From Arthrobacter sp. B1805 (GTDB lineage: Bacteria > Actinomycetota > Actinomycetes > Actinomycetales > Micrococcaceae), in NCBI RefSeq assembly GCF_002929745.1, contig NZ_PJIQ01000012.1, positions 1-64,000 of the forward strand: DNA of 64,000 nt, written 5' to 3'. The number at the start of each line of letters is the position of its first letter. The stretch's first letter is position 1. The notes under the pieces are model-generated. The model was not told where the DNA came from. It searched no databases and saw nothing but the letters and a program-made list of their open reading frames with translations. Below are positions 56,043 to 64,000 of this stretch, one piece after another. The translations under genes were made by a program, and so were the position numbers.

Positions 56043-56978
56043 GTGACGGACCAGCAGTTGTTCGATCCCTACGAATCGGACCATGACCAGCAGCCTGCGG
56101 ACGCGCCCGCGCGGCTCATCGTCGAGGCCGACGGCGGCTCCCGCGGGAACCCGGGACACGCCGGCTATGGTGCGCTCGTGCGGGACCCCGACACCGGGCG
56201 GATCCTCGTCGAGAAGGCCGCCTACATCGGCAAGGCCTCAAACAATGTCGCGGAGTACTCGGGCCTGGTGTCGGGCCTCGAGCTGGCGCGTGAGATCAAT
56301 CCAGCCGCGTCGGTGCACGTCAAGATGGACTCCAAGCTCGTGGTTGAACAGATGTCCGGGCGCTGGCAGATCAAGCACGCGGACATGCGCGTCCTTGCAG
56401 CGAAGGCCCGCAAGGTGCTCGATCCGCGCCGGGTCACCTACGAGTGGATCCCGCGCGAGCGCAACAAGGACGCAGACCGGCTGTCCAATGAGGCGATGGA
56501 CGCCGGCATGGCCGGCGTCGACTGGAAACCGCGGGCGGCAGCAGCAACCGTGGCGGGCGAACCACCCGTCGCGGCAGCGGTTCCTCGTCCTGCCGGCAGG
56601 CTCCATCACCTGGAGGTCTGGACGCGTGATCTACCCGCCGCGGAAGCAAGTCTCGGCTGGCTGCTCGAGAGGCTCGGCTTCCCGCGCAGGGAGTCCTGGA
56701 AGGACGGCGTCAGTTACGGCTCCGACGATTTCTACGTCGTGCTCGAAAGTGGTCCGGACGTCGCCGATGCTACCCATGAGCGCCGTCGCCCCGGCGTGAA
56801 CCATCTTGCGTTCCGAGCAGGCAGCCGTGCTGACGTCGACCTCCTGGCACGACGGGCAGCCAGCCACGGGTGGACCCTGCTGTTCGCCGACCGCCACCCG
56901 TTCGCTGGAGGACCCGAGCATTATGCGGCGTACCTCGAGAACGCGGAGGGCTTCGAGATGGAGCTCGTGGCCGTCTGA
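56043..56978 (+). CDS. Ribonuclease HI fused to a VOC domain
   Basis: 311 residues in one uninterrupted frame. RNase HI about 22-160: catalytic Asp30 (VEADGGSRGNPGHAGYGA), Glu71 (NNVAEYSGL), Asp96 (VKMDSKLVV) and Asp144 (RNKDADRLSNEAM). After a Pro/Ala linker a VOC module spans about 185-311: LHHLEVWTRDLPAAEASLGWLLERLGF, then GVNHLAFRAGSRADV, HPFAGGPEHYAAYLENAEGFEMELV, with His189, His254 and a C-terminal Glu as likely metal ligands. In mycobacteria the partner domain is a CobC-like phosphatase. GTG 56043. Degrades RNA in hybrids; VOC role unknown. Confidence 0.93.
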   Translation: MTDQQLFDPYESDHDQQPADAPARLIVEADGGSRGNPGHAGYGALVRDPDTGRILVEKAAYIGKASNNVAEYSGLVSGLELAREINPAASVHVKMDSKLVVEQMSGRWQIKHADMRVLAAKARKVLDPRRVTYEWIPRERNKDADRLSNEAMDAGMAGVDWKPRAAAATVAGEPPVAAAVPRPAGRLHHLEVWTRDLPAAEASLGWLLERLGFPRRESWKDGVSYGSDDFYVVLESGPDVADATHERRRPGVNHLAFRAGSRADVDLLARRAASHGWTLLFADRHPFAGGPEHYAAYLENAEGFEMELVAV

Positions 56979-56992
56979 CGGCCACGGGTTCC

Positions 56993-57754
56993 TCACCCGA
57001 GGATGATGCTGAGCTGGGCAGGCTTCCGTGTCGATGCCGGTTCGAGTTCAGCCGTCCACCTCTCCCGTGCGGCCCTTAGCAGGGCCTCGGGAGTCGCAGG
57101 AGGCGTGCCGCGCCGCGTCAGCAGATGCCGGGCGAGCTCACCGCGTGTGTGCTTAGCGAAGTGGGACACCACGGTGCGCTTGCCGTTGCGCACCTGGTAC
57201 ACGTTGACGGCAGCACTCTGGTGCACGGGCGGCGCCCAGGCTGCAGCGTAAGTGCTGGACCGGCAATCGACGACGAGGTCCGCGCCGGCGTGCTGCACCA
57301 GGGGATCCGCCAGGTGTCTCTTCCAGTACCCCGCGAGGCGTCCCGTGCCGGGAAGATCCACCGCCATGGACAACCGGTAGGCGGGGATTCGGTCGCCGAA
57401 GCCGATGGCACCCCACAGGGCGGAGACGACGACGCACTGTTCCCGCGCCTTGCGCTTCTGTGCCGCTGTCATTCCGGCGTAGTCGAGAGCGTCGTACAGG
57501 ACCCCGGAGTAGACGTCGTGCGCGGGCGCGGCGGGTACCTCGTCGAGGATCACGTTGCGCCTGACATCTGCTGCAAGGGACTCGCCGACGCCGAGGATCG
57601 AATGCGCGTCGTTTGCGCTGCTGGCCTCAGCCAGAGCGGTGAGCACCGCGCGCCTGGCGCTGAGCAGTTCGGGAAAGTGCAGGTCCTCCAGCCGCAGCGG
57701 CTCGCCCTTGCGGGCTTCGGTCTTACCCTCGGACGGCGGAAGCAGGATCAGCAC
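56993..57754 (-). CDS. yaaA: YaaA family peroxide stress protein
   Basis: 253 residues. Begins LILLPPSEGKTEA after the initiator; other conserved segments: YSGVLYDALDY, VVVSALWGAIGFGDRIPAYRLSM, SHFAKHTRGELAR. E. coli YaaA lowers free iron under peroxide stress and binds DNA. GTG 57754. Convergent with the rnhA-VOC gene. Confidence 0.9.
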   Translation of the reverse strand: MLILLPPSEGKTEARKGEPLRLEDLHFPELLSARRAVLTALAEASSANDAHSILGVGESLAADVRRNVILDEVPAAPAHDVYSGVLYDALDYAGMTAAQKRKAREQCVVVSALWGAIGFGDRIPAYRLSMAVDLPGTGRLAGYWKRHLADPLVQHAGADLVVDCRSSTYAAAWAPPVHQSAAVNVYQVRNGKRTVVSHFAKHTRGELARHLLTRRGTPPATPEALLRAARERWTAELEPASTRKPAQLSIILG

Positions 57755-57819
57755 TGATCAACTCTATCCAACTCGGGCACCCCGCCCGAGCGCTGTGCGC
57801 CAGAAGCTCCGGGTCCGCC

Positions 57820-57825
57820 TAGAAT
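57820..57825 (+). promoter_or_regulatory. -10 element of rnpB
   Basis: TAGAAT 7 bases before the predicted 5' end of RNase P RNA; -35 not clear. Confidence 0.55.
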
Positions 57826-57832
57826 GGACGAC

Positions 57833-58237
57833 GGATGGGTCGACCAGGCGGTCGCGTTGGATGGTGTGCAAGCATCGATTCCACCGAGGAACGTCCGGGC
57901 TCCGCAGGGCAGGGTGGTGGGTAACGCCCACTCGGGGTAACCCGCAGGCCAGTGCCACAGAAAAGAAACCGCTGTCCGCAGCAGGCCTCGGCCCACGCAC
58001 GGGCAGTAAGGGTGAAAAGGTGGTGTAAGAGACCACCAGCGTGCCGGGTGACCGGCATGGCTCGGTAAACCCCACCCGGAGCAAGGCCAGACAGTGCGCG
58101 TTATCAGGGCTGCCCGCCCGAGTGCACGGGTAGGCCGCTGGAGGGCGTCGGCAACGGCGTCCGTAGATGGATGGCCGCCACTCGCGCGACGGTAACGGCG
58201 CGCGATGACAGAACCCGGCGTATCGGTCGGCCCATCC
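57833..58237 (+). ncRNA. rnpB: RNase P RNA, class A
   Basis: Ends pair as P1 (GGATGGG at 57833 with CCCATCC at 58231-58237). Conserved cores are visible: GAGGAACGTCCGGGCTCC, CAGTGCCACAGAAA, GGTAAACCCCACCCGGAGC, and GACAGAACCCGGCGTATC near the 3' end. Catalytic RNA that matures tRNA 5' ends. Long antisense open frames here have no coding support. Confidence 0.96.
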
Positions 58238-58586
58238 CATAATCCCTGCGGCGTCATGAAGCGGCCCCCCGTACCCGGTCTCAAGAGGTAGGGGGACCGC
58301 CCGGCGTCTATAGCCGCCTCAGGAGGGCATCGACCGCGATACTGCTGGGGGAACGACCGCGGGAAACCCTCCCGGAGACTATCTTCCGCCCACCCTCGTC
58401 GCGCGGCAACGTAATAGCTGCGGCTAAGCCATCGGTGAAATCGGGAACTCCGCGGGACCAGCCGATCATTGCTGAAGCGAACAATTATCGGTGTGCGGCG
58501 TGCGTTGGTCAAGGGGCCGTGAGAAGGAGCCGATCATTGGACTGCTCGGGCCGGTCCTCCTAGTCGTGCTCGGCTAGGGTGATCGG
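58238..58586. other. Intergenic region rnpB / MFS gene
   Basis: 349 bases. The words AGCCGATCATTG occur twice (about 58461 and 58530), a short direct repeat near the MFS start. TAGGGT (58575-58580) lies 6 bases before the ATG at 58587 and could give a leaderless transcript. No gene or clear rnpB terminator seen. Confidence 0.4.
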
Positions 58587-59894
58587 ATGAGCGCTGGGGG
58601 TACCGGGACGAAACACCTGCTGGTGCGCAACCACAACTTCCGGGCACTGATGGTCTCCAGCACGTTCGGCGTGCTGGGGAACGCAGTCGCAGCCGTAGCA
58701 CTGCCTGTCATCGCTGCGGTAGAACTCGACGCCAGCAATTTCGAGGTCGCGGCCCTCGCCGGCATGACGTTCCTGCCGTGGCTCCTTTTCGGGCTTGCCA
58801 TCGGCGTGTGGGTGGACAGGCTGCCGCGCAGGCCCGTGATGCTGGCGTCCCTTGCCGCGCGCGTCGTCGTTCTCGCGCTCCTGCCGCTCGGGTACTGGCT
58901 CGGTTTCCTCAGCACGCCACTGCTGTTCGCGGCGGCCTTCCTCGCCGGTATCGCGTCCGTCTTCTTCCAGTTGGCCGACGCAGCCCTCGTGCAGCAGGCC
59001 GTCACACCCGATGAGCTCATGGAGGGGAACGGCCTGATCACCGGTTCAGGAGCGGCCGCGGACGCGGCGGGCCGGTCGGTTGCAGGATGGTTGACGACGA
59101 TGGCGGGAGCCTCCAACACGCTCGTCGTCCAACTGGCGACGTCGGTCGTCTCCCTCATCGCCATCCAGCGCCTCGACGTGAAGGAGATCGTGCAGCCTCA
59201 CACCGAACGGCGGATCCTCCACGACATGTGGGCGGGGCTCCGCTACACCTTCAGCACGGCTCCGCTGCGGGCCATCCTCCTCAACGCCGCCCTCTGGAAC
59301 CTGGGCGGCAACATCGCGGCCTCCCTGCTCGTCCTCCTCGTGCTGAGGACCCTGGGGGAGTCGGAGGTGTGGCTGGGATTCCTGTTGGCGGCTGCCTCCG
59401 CCGGCGGAGCGGTCGGTGGTATCACCGCCCACTCCATGGGGGAGCGCTTCGGATCAGGACCCCTCTGGCGGTGGTCCATGGTGCCGGGTGTCTTCGGCTA
59501 TGCCTCGTTGCTGATGCTCACTCCCGGGTGGGGCATGCTCTGGGGAGTCCTCGGCATGTTCGTGATGGGCGCAAGCATCGCCTGGAACATCGTCGTCGGC
59601 TCGAGTTTCCGTCAGCGCGTGTGCCCGCCGGGGATGATGGGCAGGTTGGGGGCTGCCTCAAGGACCGTGAGCTGGGGCATGCTTGCCCTGGCCAGTTTGC
59701 TGGCAGGCGTCCTGGCAGAGACGCTCGGCATTCGTGAGGCCGTGCTGATCGGCGTACTGATCGCCTCCCTCGCCCCCCTCGTCGCCCTGGTGGGACCACT
59801 GCGGGGTGTCAGGAGACTGGAAGACCTCGTCGAGGCACCCGGGCCACACCTCGGGACTCCCGAGAAAGGCCTCGGTACGTCAGGGAGAGCATGA
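58587..59894 (+). CDS. MFS transporter, MFS_3/enterobactin-exporter-like
   Basis: 435 residues, about 12 membrane helices. The segment LLVRNHNFRALMVSSTFGVLGNAVAAVALP starts helix 1 as in the MFS_3 family, with GVWVDRLPRRPVML between helices 2 and 3. Members export siderophores or macrolides; substrate unknown here. ATG 58587 lacks a ribosome site. No regulator adjacent. Confidence 0.85.
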   Translation: MSAGGTGTKHLLVRNHNFRALMVSSTFGVLGNAVAAVALPVIAAVELDASNFEVAALAGMTFLPWLLFGLAIGVWVDRLPRRPVMLASLAARVVVLALLPLGYWLGFLSTPLLFAAAFLAGIASVFFQLADAALVQQAVTPDELMEGNGLITGSGAAADAAGRSVAGWLTTMAGASNTLVVQLATSVVSLIAIQRLDVKEIVQPHTERRILHDMWAGLRYTFSTAPLRAILLNAALWNLGGNIAASLLVLLVLRTLGESEVWLGFLLAAASAGGAVGGITAHSMGERFGSGPLWRWSMVPGVFGYASLLMLTPGWGMLWGVLGMFVMGASIAWNIVVGSSFRQRVCPPGMMGRLGAASRTVSWGMLALASLLAGVLAETLGIREAVLIGVLIASLAPLVALVGPLRGVRRLEDLVEAPGPHLGTPEKGLGTSGRA

Positions 59895-59928
59895 CGGCGC
59901 TCCCGCGCCTGGTTCTGGTCGGCCTGAC

Positions 59929-60501
59929 CTAGTGGCCGAAGGGATCCGGATCGACCCCGGGCATCCACGTCAGCCCCGGCACGCCCCACCCCTGATTCTT
60001 CATCGCCTTGCTCGCTTTCCGCGCCTGGCGATTGTTCAGCCTGTCGACGTAGAGCTTGCCGTCCAGGTGGTCGTACTCGTGCTGCATGCACCGGGCGAAC
60101 CACCCTGTCGCCTCGAATCCGACCGGAGCGCCATGACCGTCGAACCCGGACACCCGGACCCATTCGGCGCGCTTGAGCGGAAAGGCTTCTCCGGGCACGG
60201 AGAGGCAGCCCTCGGACTCCTCCTCCGGATCGGGATCCGAGCCGGGGACCTTGGAGGTGACGAGCGTCGGGTTCACGAGCACGCCGCGGGGGGCGACGCC
60301 GTCGTCGTTCTCCATCGCGTAGACGAAGACGCGCAGTCCCACACCGATCTGCGGCGCGGCGAGACCGACGCCGTTGGCGACGTCCATCGTCTCGAACATG
60401 TCGGCGATCAGGCTCCGCAGCTCATCGTCGAAGGCCTCGACGAGCTGGGCACGCCGGTGCAGAACTGGTTCTCCCATGATGGTGATGGGGTGGACAGCCA
60501 T
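59929..60501 (-). CDS. def: Peptide deformylase
   Basis: 190 residues. Motifs GVGLAAPQIGVGLRVFVY, EGCLSVPGEAFP and QHEYDHLDGKLY (metal-binding Cys and two His). Removes formyl groups from new proteins. ATG 60501 comes 5 bases after the acyl-CoA dehydrogenase stop; co-transcribed. Many actinobacteria have two def copies; this one may be the second. Confidence 0.96.
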   Translation of the reverse strand: MAVHPITIMGEPVLHRRAQLVEAFDDELRSLIADMFETMDVANGVGLAAPQIGVGLRVFVYAMENDDGVAPRGVLVNPTLVTSKVPGSDPDPEEESEGCLSVPGEAFPLKRAEWVRVSGFDGHGAPVGFEATGWFARCMQHEYDHLDGKLYVDRLNNRQARKASKAMKNQGWGVPGLTWMPGVDPDPFGH

Positions 60502-60506
60502 GGAAC

Positions 60507-61679
60507 TTACCTCTTCTGGGTTGAACGGTCGGCGATCGACCGCCCGATCGACTCGCGCATGATCTCGCTGGTGCCGCCGAAGATGGTCAACAGCCGTGCT
60601 GCGAGGAAGGCCTGCGATACCGGGTACTCGAGGATGTAGCCGTACCCGCCGTGCAGCTGCAGGCACCTGTCGGTGATGGATTTCGCCCGCTCACTCGCCC
60701 ACAGCTTGGCCTGCGCTGCAGCCGTAGGCGTCAGTGAACCGGAGTTGAACGCGAGCACCGCGGCGTCGACGAAGGTCTCCGTCACCTCCACCTCGGTGAG
60801 GATGTCGGCGAGGACATGGCGGGTGTTCTGGAAGTCGAGCACCCGCTCACCGAAGGCGCTGCGCTCGGTCACGTACCTCAGCGTCTGCTCGTAGGTGGCG
60901 CGCGCGAGGGCGGAGGAGGCGACGGCGATTCCCAGCCGGCCCTGTGGAATCTGCTCGAGGCTGTAGCGCAGTCCCTGACCGACCTCACCGACGAGGTCAC
61001 CCCCCGGGACGCGCACGTTGTCGAAGAACAGTTCGGCCGTGTCCGATGCCCGGAGTCCCATCTTGTCCAGCTGGCGGCCGGGAGTGTAGCCCTCACCTTT
61101 GCCCACCAAGAAGAGCGAGAAGGAATCGCTCGATCCACGGCCTGTGCTGCCGTCGGTACGAGCGAGCACCAGGGAGGCATCGCCGCTGATTCCATTGCCG
61201 ATGAAGACCTTCTGGCCGGTGATCAACCAGTCGTCGCCGTCGCGGACGGCCCTGGTGCGGATGCCCCGCAGATCGCTGCCTGCTCCCGGTTCGGTCCAGG
61301 CGCACGACGTGACGATCTCGCCGGAGACCATACCGGGCAGCCAGCGTTCCTTGAGGTCGTCCGAGCCGTGAGCGAGCAGGTGCGGCAGGACGAGATCGTC
61401 GTGCAGGTGGAAGGCCAGTCCTACCGCGAGGTGGTTACTGCGGGCGAACTCCTCGTCGAGCACCGAACGGAAGCGGTAGTCGGGCATACCCGCGCCGCCG
61501 AACTCCTCCGGTACGGCCAACCCGAGAAGCCCCTGCTCCCCGGCGGCAGTCCAGACCGACCGGTCCATCATGTGGCGCTGGTCCCACCCCGCGTAGTGGG
61601 GAGCGACGGCGCGATCGTTGAACTCGCGGGCGACGTCGCGGAAGAGTTCGTGATCCTCTTCGAACACTGTGCGTTCCAT
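60507..61679 (-). CDS. Acyl-CoA dehydrogenase family protein
   Basis: 390 residues. FAD and substrate motifs CAWTEPGAGSDLRGI, ITGQKVFIGNG, RSAFGERVLDFQ, QLHGGYGYILEYPV and IFGGTSEIMRESIGR. Reduces to FADH2 while forming an enoyl-CoA. The MCAD-type base (Glu in YEGT) is Gly here, and the positions of the LCAD and IVD Glu bases also look replaced (Arg and Gly), so the catalytic base is not evident. ATG 61679. Confidence 0.88.
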   Translation of the reverse strand: MERTVFEEDHELFRDVAREFNDRAVAPHYAGWDQRHMMDRSVWTAAGEQGLLGLAVPEEFGGAGMPDYRFRSVLDEEFARSNHLAVGLAFHLHDDLVLPHLLAHGSDDLKERWLPGMVSGEIVTSCAWTEPGAGSDLRGIRTRAVRDGDDWLITGQKVFIGNGISGDASLVLARTDGSTGRGSSDSFSLFLVGKGEGYTPGRQLDKMGLRASDTAELFFDNVRVPGGDLVGEVGQGLRYSLEQIPQGRLGIAVASSALARATYEQTLRYVTERSAFGERVLDFQNTRHVLADILTEVEVTETFVDAAVLAFNSGSLTPTAAAQAKLWASERAKSITDRCLQLHGGYGYILEYPVSQAFLAARLLTIFGGTSEIMRESIGRSIADRSTQKR

Positions 61680-61766
61680 GGCAGGGATCCTTCGTTGCAG
61701 TCAGCCGGAGGAGTTCAGACAGTGGCGGACTGTCATCCGGGCGTGGGCTTACTGGGGCCGGAAATG

Positions 61767-61803
61767 CGTATGCCGTCCCGGACGGTCTCCGGGACGGCAT
61801 ACG
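61767..61803 (-). terminator. Terminator downstream of tRNA-His
   Basis: 16-bp perfect stem (61767-61782 with 61788-61803), 5-base loop; no T tract on the minus strand beyond CATTTCC. Confidence 0.75.
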
Positions 61804-61829
61804 TGGTCAGGATTTCCCTGACGACTGAG

Positions 61830-61903
61830 GGTGAGTAACGGGGGTTGAACCCGCGACCTCCTGGACCACAACCAGGCGCTCTGCCAACTGAGCTATACCC
61901 ACC
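61830..61903 (-). tRNA. tRNA-His (GTG anticodon)
   Basis: Cloverleaf GTGGGTA with TACTCAC, D-arm GCTC/GAGC, anticodon stem CCTGG/CCAGG with loop TTGTGGT (anticodon GTG), T-arm TTCAACC. The G at 61903 opposite C at 61830 is the His-specific G-1. CCA not encoded. Confidence 0.96.
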
Positions 61904-62028
61904 AAGTGTCTCCGCTGTCCGGCCCGTCGGATCGCTCCGTCGAAGCTGTCTGCGGAAGGCAGCGGATACAAGTTTACACACTTTTTCGTGTGCTTCCGAC
62001 CGCCCGCCGGGGTGGGTGGCAGCGGCGG

Positions 62029-62631
62029 TCAGGAAGCGATCGTCCGGGCTATGGCCCTGCTCGTGGCCGAGTCCGGTCCGGGAGCAGGAACGAAGACTGC
62101 TGCACGGTAGTAGCGCAGCTCCCTGATGGAGTCCTCGATATCACCCAGCGCCCTGTGTCCGCCGGTCTTCGCAGGAGCCTGGAAGTAGGCACGGGTGTAC
62201 CAGCGGCGTGCGAGTTCCTTGATGGTGGACACGTCGATGATGCGGTAGTGCAGGTAGTCGACGACGAGCGGCATGTCGCGGACGAGGAAGTTGCGGTCCG
62301 TTCCTACGGAATTACCCGCGAGCTGCGCCTTTCGAGGCTCCGGGACCCACTTCCGGATGTAGCTGAGAACCTGTTCCTGCGCGTCCTCCATCGTGATGCC
62401 GCCGTCCAGTTCCTCGAGCAGGCCCGAGGTGGTGTGCATGTCCCGGACGAAGTCGCCCATCTGGGCGAGAGCTTCGGCGGTGGGTTTGATCACGACGTCC
62501 ACACCGTCTCCCAGGATGTTGAGCTCGGAATCGGTCACGAGGACGGCCACCTCGATCAGGGCGTCGTTGACGAGGTCCAGTCCCGTCATCTCGCAGTCGA
62601 TCCAGACGATGTGTTCATTCGATATCGGCAT
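62029..62631 (-). CDS. orn: Oligoribonuclease
   Basis: 200 residues, DEDDh exonuclease finishing degradation of 2-5-nt RNAs and pGpG-type dinucleotides. IVWIDCEMTGLDLVNDALIE, NSVGTDRNFLVRDMP, and HRALGDIEDSIRELRYYR. ATG 62631; no ribosome site, TACATT lies 6 bases upstream, so leaderless initiation is possible. Long upstream frames are not conserved. Confidence 0.96.
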   Translation of the reverse strand: MPISNEHIVWIDCEMTGLDLVNDALIEVAVLVTDSELNILGDGVDVVIKPTAEALAQMGDFVRDMHTTSGLLEELDGGITMEDAQEQVLSYIRKWVPEPRKAQLAGNSVGTDRNFLVRDMPLVVDYLHYRIIDVSTIKELARRWYTRAYFQAPAKTGGHRALGDIEDSIRELRYYRAAVFVPAPGPDSATSRAIARTIAS

Positions 62632-62769
62632 CAGACCAATGTACCGCTCGGCTCTGACCCCGCGGCGCCGCCCCAGGCCGTGCGCTTCCTGGTCCCGCTC
62701 CATGTCAGGGGCCGCCTGTCGATGCCGATCCCATAGCCTGCCCATACGGTGCAGGCGGAGGCCCGGTGC

Positions 62770-62775
62770 TAATAT
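62770..62775 (+). promoter_or_regulatory. Extended -10 upstream of mptB-like gene
   Basis: TGCTAATAT contains TAATAT with an extended TG. It would give a leader of about 155 bases before ATG 62938. Confidence 0.4.
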
Positions 62776-62937
62776 TCGAACAGTTCGCTCAGGGCTGCGG
62801 GGAGATCTGGGTGACCCTGCTGCTTCCGGCAAGGGTGCCGCACCGCGGACGCCCGACGTCCACCGCATGACGGTGGAAGGTCTGAGAACGAGGGCGTTCC
62901 ACGCCGACTCCTGCTTGCCGAAGATTGGATTTTCCAG

Positions 62938-64000
62938 ATGCCCGCCCAGGTCCCGCTCACCGAGATCGAGACGCAGCCGGGCCCCAACCGACCCAATGTC
63001 GCCGTCCTCCAGGGATTCATCGGGTCCCTGATGATGTGGATGGGATCGCTCGGGGTTGGTTGGCTTTCACTCGCCTCCGCCGAACTGCGCCGTCATCCGA
63101 TCATCATCTGGCTCCGCTTCGAACCCGCCGGGGCCGTGCTGTCCGTCCTGGTCCTGGCGCTGGGCGGGATGCTGCTGATCCGGGCGTGGCTCCGGCTCGG
63201 TCAACGGTTGAACGGCTGGTCCGACGAGACACGCCCCTATCTCCTGAAGGCCATCGTCGCTTGGACGATCCCACTCGCAGCAGCGCTTCCGCTGTTCAGC
63301 AGGGACGTGTTCGCCTACATCGCGCAGGGCCAGGTCATGGTGGCCAAACTCAACCCCTACGTCGACGGCTATTCGCAGATCTCCAACTACCTGCAGATCG
63401 GTGCCGATGATCTGTGGGCTCAAAGCCCCACCCCCTATGGGCCGGTCTTCCTCTGGATCGAAGAGGGCATCGTCAGGATCACCGGAGGACACCCCGACAC
63501 GTCGATCATCCTGTTCAGGGTCGTCGCGCTGATCGGGGTCGCGCTGTGCGTCTATTTCGTCCCGAAACTTGCCGAGCTGCACTCCATCAACGCCAACCGG
63601 GCGCTCTGGCTGACGGCAGCCAACCCACTCTTCCTGATCAACTTCGTCGCCGCGATCCACAATGACGCCCTGATGATCGGCCTGGCGCTCGCGGGTCTCT
63701 ACTTCGCCGCAGCCAAACGGCCCGTGCTCGGCATCCTGCTCATCACCCTGTCCGTCGGCATCAAGCCGATCACATTGATCTTCCTGCCGTTCGTGGGGCT
63801 CATGTGGGCCGGCAGGGGGGCGTCCTGGCCGCGGCGATTCCTCTACTGGTTCCTGACGGCAGGGCTGTGCCTCGGGATCCTGTGGATCATGGGCCTCGTG
63901 AACACCTTCGGATTCGGTTGGGTCGGAGCGCTGAGTACCCCGGGAAGCGTGTGGATCTGGTACGCGCCGATCGGTTTCATCGGACTCGTCATCGCTACGC
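62938..64000 (+). CDS. mptB: MptB-like polyprenol-phosphomannose alpha-1,6-mannosyltransferase, 5' part
   Basis: 354 codons before the window ends. GT-C type membrane glycosyltransferase with many helices. Loop motif SRDVFAYIAQGQVMVAKLNPY carries the acidic residue expected in GT-C catalysis, and AQSPTPYGPVFLWIEE follows. In mycobacteria/corynebacteria MptB starts the lipomannan mannan core; here it probably serves lipomannan or related wall glycolipids. ATG 62938. Frame open to the edge. Confidence 0.85.
   Translation, partial: MPAQVPLTEIETQPGPNRPNVAVLQGFIGSLMMWMGSLGVGWLSLASAELRRHPIIIWLRFEPAGAVLSVLVLALGGMLLIRAWLRLGQRLNGWSDETRPYLLKAIVAWTIPLAAALPLFSRDVFAYIAQGQVMVAKLNPYVDGYSQISNYLQIGADDLWAQSPTPYGPVFLWIEEGIVRITGGHPDTSIILFRVVALIGVALCVYFVPKLAELHSINANRALWLTAANPLFLINFVAAIHNDALMIGLALAGLYFAAAKRPVLGILLITLSVGIKPITLIFLPFVGLMWAGRGASWPRRFLYWFLTAGLCLGILWIMGLVNTFGFGWVGALSTPGSVWIWYAPIGFIGLVIAT

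Noticed and set aside
57748-58512. 254-codon minus-strand frame
   Set aside because: Lies over rnpB; RNase P RNA conserved cores explain the sequence.
62775-62787. CGAACAGTTCG palindrome as a LexA/SOS box
   Set aside because: The LexA box of Gram-positives needs a 4-base centre between CGAAC and GTTCG; here it is 1 base. Neighbour is a mannosyltransferase, not a repair gene.

Overview
The window is a gene-dense, high-GC chromosomal segment from an actinobacterium, most likely Arthrobacter or a close Micrococcaceae relative. This rests on gene content and order (DUF177-rpmF-rnc-mutM; smc-ftsY; amtB-glnK; ffh-rpsP-khpA-rimM-trmD-rplS-lepB-rnhB-DUF2469-yraN-comM-dprA-xerC; a fasR-fabD-fabH-acpP-fabF cluster; homodimeric aceE; DUF3145 and DUF3052), a fused oleBC gene, frequent GTG/TTG starts and many ATGA/GTGA overlaps. 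I see no phage, IS element, integron or CRISPR array; this is core chromosome with some accessory genes.

Layout. 0-4 kb: 5' part of ctaD, a spermidine-synthase-like gene, an aminotransferase, coaD. 4-8 kb: DUF177/rpmF/rnc/mutM operon, then a LysM-NlpC/P60 wall hydrolase behind a c-di-AMP (ydaO/yuaA-type) riboswitch. 7.9-12.5 kb: a complete ole cluster (oleA, fused oleBC, oleD) for long-chain olefins. 12.7-24.5 kb: smc, an MFS exporter, ftsY, amtB-glnK, zwf, ffh. 24.5-37.6 kb: the ribosomal/translation block, two tandem signal peptidases, rnhB, yraN, comM, dprA, an Ogt-like gene and xerC. 37.8-46.4 kb: DUF3145, type II fatty acid synthase genes with a FasR-type regulator, and aceE. 46.7-54.2 kb: DUF3052/peroxiredoxin/sirtuin operon, tRNA-Val, rlmN, gnd, cysE-cysK, msrA. 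54.2-64 kb: Nif3-like protein, a zinc-ribbon relative, an RNase HI-VOC fusion, yaaA, rnpB, MFS, def, acyl-CoA dehydrogenase, tRNA-His, orn and the start of an MptB-like mannosyltransferase.

How parts connect. aceE supplies acetyl-CoA beside the fab genes, and OleA condenses the acyl products of that pathway. zwf and gnd are two oxidative pentose phosphate genes at separate sites. ffh, ftsY and two lepB genes cover membrane targeting and signal-peptide removal.

Most notable: (1) a perfect 42-bp palindrome inside the first codons of rnc, a candidate RNase III target in its own mRNA; (2) an RNase HI fused to a VOC domain; (3) an Ogt/MGMT homologue whose catalytic Cys is Gly (PGHR); (4) two matching 17-bp sites before fasR and fabD, candidate FasR boxes; (5) a probable ATT start codon for the DUF177 gene; (6) tandem-repeat expansions in the SMC hinge; (7) a 16-bp hairpin inside the start of the first lepB. 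All assignments are by reading the sequence; no database search was run.
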